Shown here: one piece after another, positions 63,927 to 64,000 of the stretch
Layout: each line of letters begins with the position of its first letter
Position numbering within the stretch: the first letter of the stretch is position 1
Source of the DNA: an uncultured Dysgonomonas sp.
GTDB lineage: Bacteria > Bacteroidota > Bacteroidia > Bacteroidales > Dysgonomonadaceae
NCBI RefSeq assembly: GCF_934668725.1
Contig: NZ_CAKUOF010000008.1
Span: 139,485 to 203,484, forward strand
Length of the DNA stretch: 64,000 nucleotides
Direction of reading: 5' to 3'
Position numbers and translations under genes: made by a program
Notes under the pieces: generated by a model
Database searches by the model: none
The model's input: the letters and a program-made list of their open reading frames with translations, nothing else
Told to the model about the DNA's origin: nothing

Positions 63927-64000
63927 ATGTCCCGATTCAGTCGTATAGAAGCCTGTCAAGTGATGGCCCAAACAGGCATGGTTCCCGTCTTTTACCACAA
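63927..64000 (+). CDS. KDPG aldolase, N-terminal part (cut by window end)
   Basis: The 24 visible residues begin MSRFSRIEACQVMAQTGMVP and continue VFYH at the window edge. This matches the start of bifunctional KDPG/4-hydroxy-2-oxoglutarate aldolases of Bacteroidetes, which split KDPG to pyruvate and glyceraldehyde 3-phosphate. The order kdgK-kduD-aldolase completes the uronate route. Codon choice again favours C endings, as in the first part of kdgK. The rest lies outside the window. Confidence 0.75.
   Translation, partial: MSRFSRIEACQVMAQTGMVPVFYH

Overview
The window looks like a chromosomal segment of a low-GC member of the Bacteroidales. I infer something close to Dysgonomonas, but the genus is not proven here. 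The evidence is SusC/SusD pairs, a hybrid two-component sensor, the Bat operon, TAnnTTTG-type -7 promoter boxes and Bacteroidetes-style signal peptides ending in AQ. No rRNA, tRNA, CRISPR array or transposase gene was seen.

Layout. Positions 1-3934 hold the tail of an unknown gene, a secreted GH43 protein, a secreted esterase, a phosphopantetheinyl transferase and a DinB-like protein. Positions 4302-8581 are housekeeping: ligA, a DUF6913 protein, dapA and a small SHOCT-like membrane protein. Positions 8650-12995 (minus) hold a dipeptidyl peptidase III lipoprotein, a DUF2007-UspA protein, a small HTH protein and a PAP2 phosphatase. Positions 13065-23161 (minus) are a full Bat operon: moxR, a DUF58 gene, a membrane gene, batA, batB, batC, two batD paralogues and batE. 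pgk follows at 23645, then an AraC regulator, a VOC protein, an SGNH-like membrane protein and a LuxR-hemerythrin pair.

Positions 28934-63765 and on to the window end form a large pectin utilisation locus. Its minus-strand part runs from susC/susD/surface lipoprotein (53990-47122) through GH28, PL1 and GH105. A second susC/susD pair follows, then pectinesterase CE8, GH28, two CE12 acetylesterases, a GH43 and an alpha/beta esterase. A hybrid two-component sensor (HTCS, 54383-58786) sits divergently. It is followed on the plus strand by a DUF4861 gene, uxaC, kdgK, a kduD-like dehydrogenase and the start of a KDPG aldolase gene. Together they would bind, de-esterify and cleave homogalacturonan and rhamnogalacturonan outside the cytoplasm, import the products, and convert uronates through KDG and KDPG.

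The most interesting non-coding signals are four. (1) A 15-base motif GTCAAAATRTCCCCC lies exactly 21 bases upstream of a -7-like box before both susC genes and before the DUF4861 catabolic operon; it is a strong candidate for the HTCS operator. (2) A 500-bp GC-rich element at 32647-33146 has long imperfect inverted arms, each with two hairpins whose stems co-vary. (3) A family of about 60-bp intergenic repeats starts with a hairpin of the form AAGGTC-TCA-GACCTT; at least seven copies are seen. (4) TGTCAC-rich intergenic patches are shared between 4050-4210 and 32458-32617.
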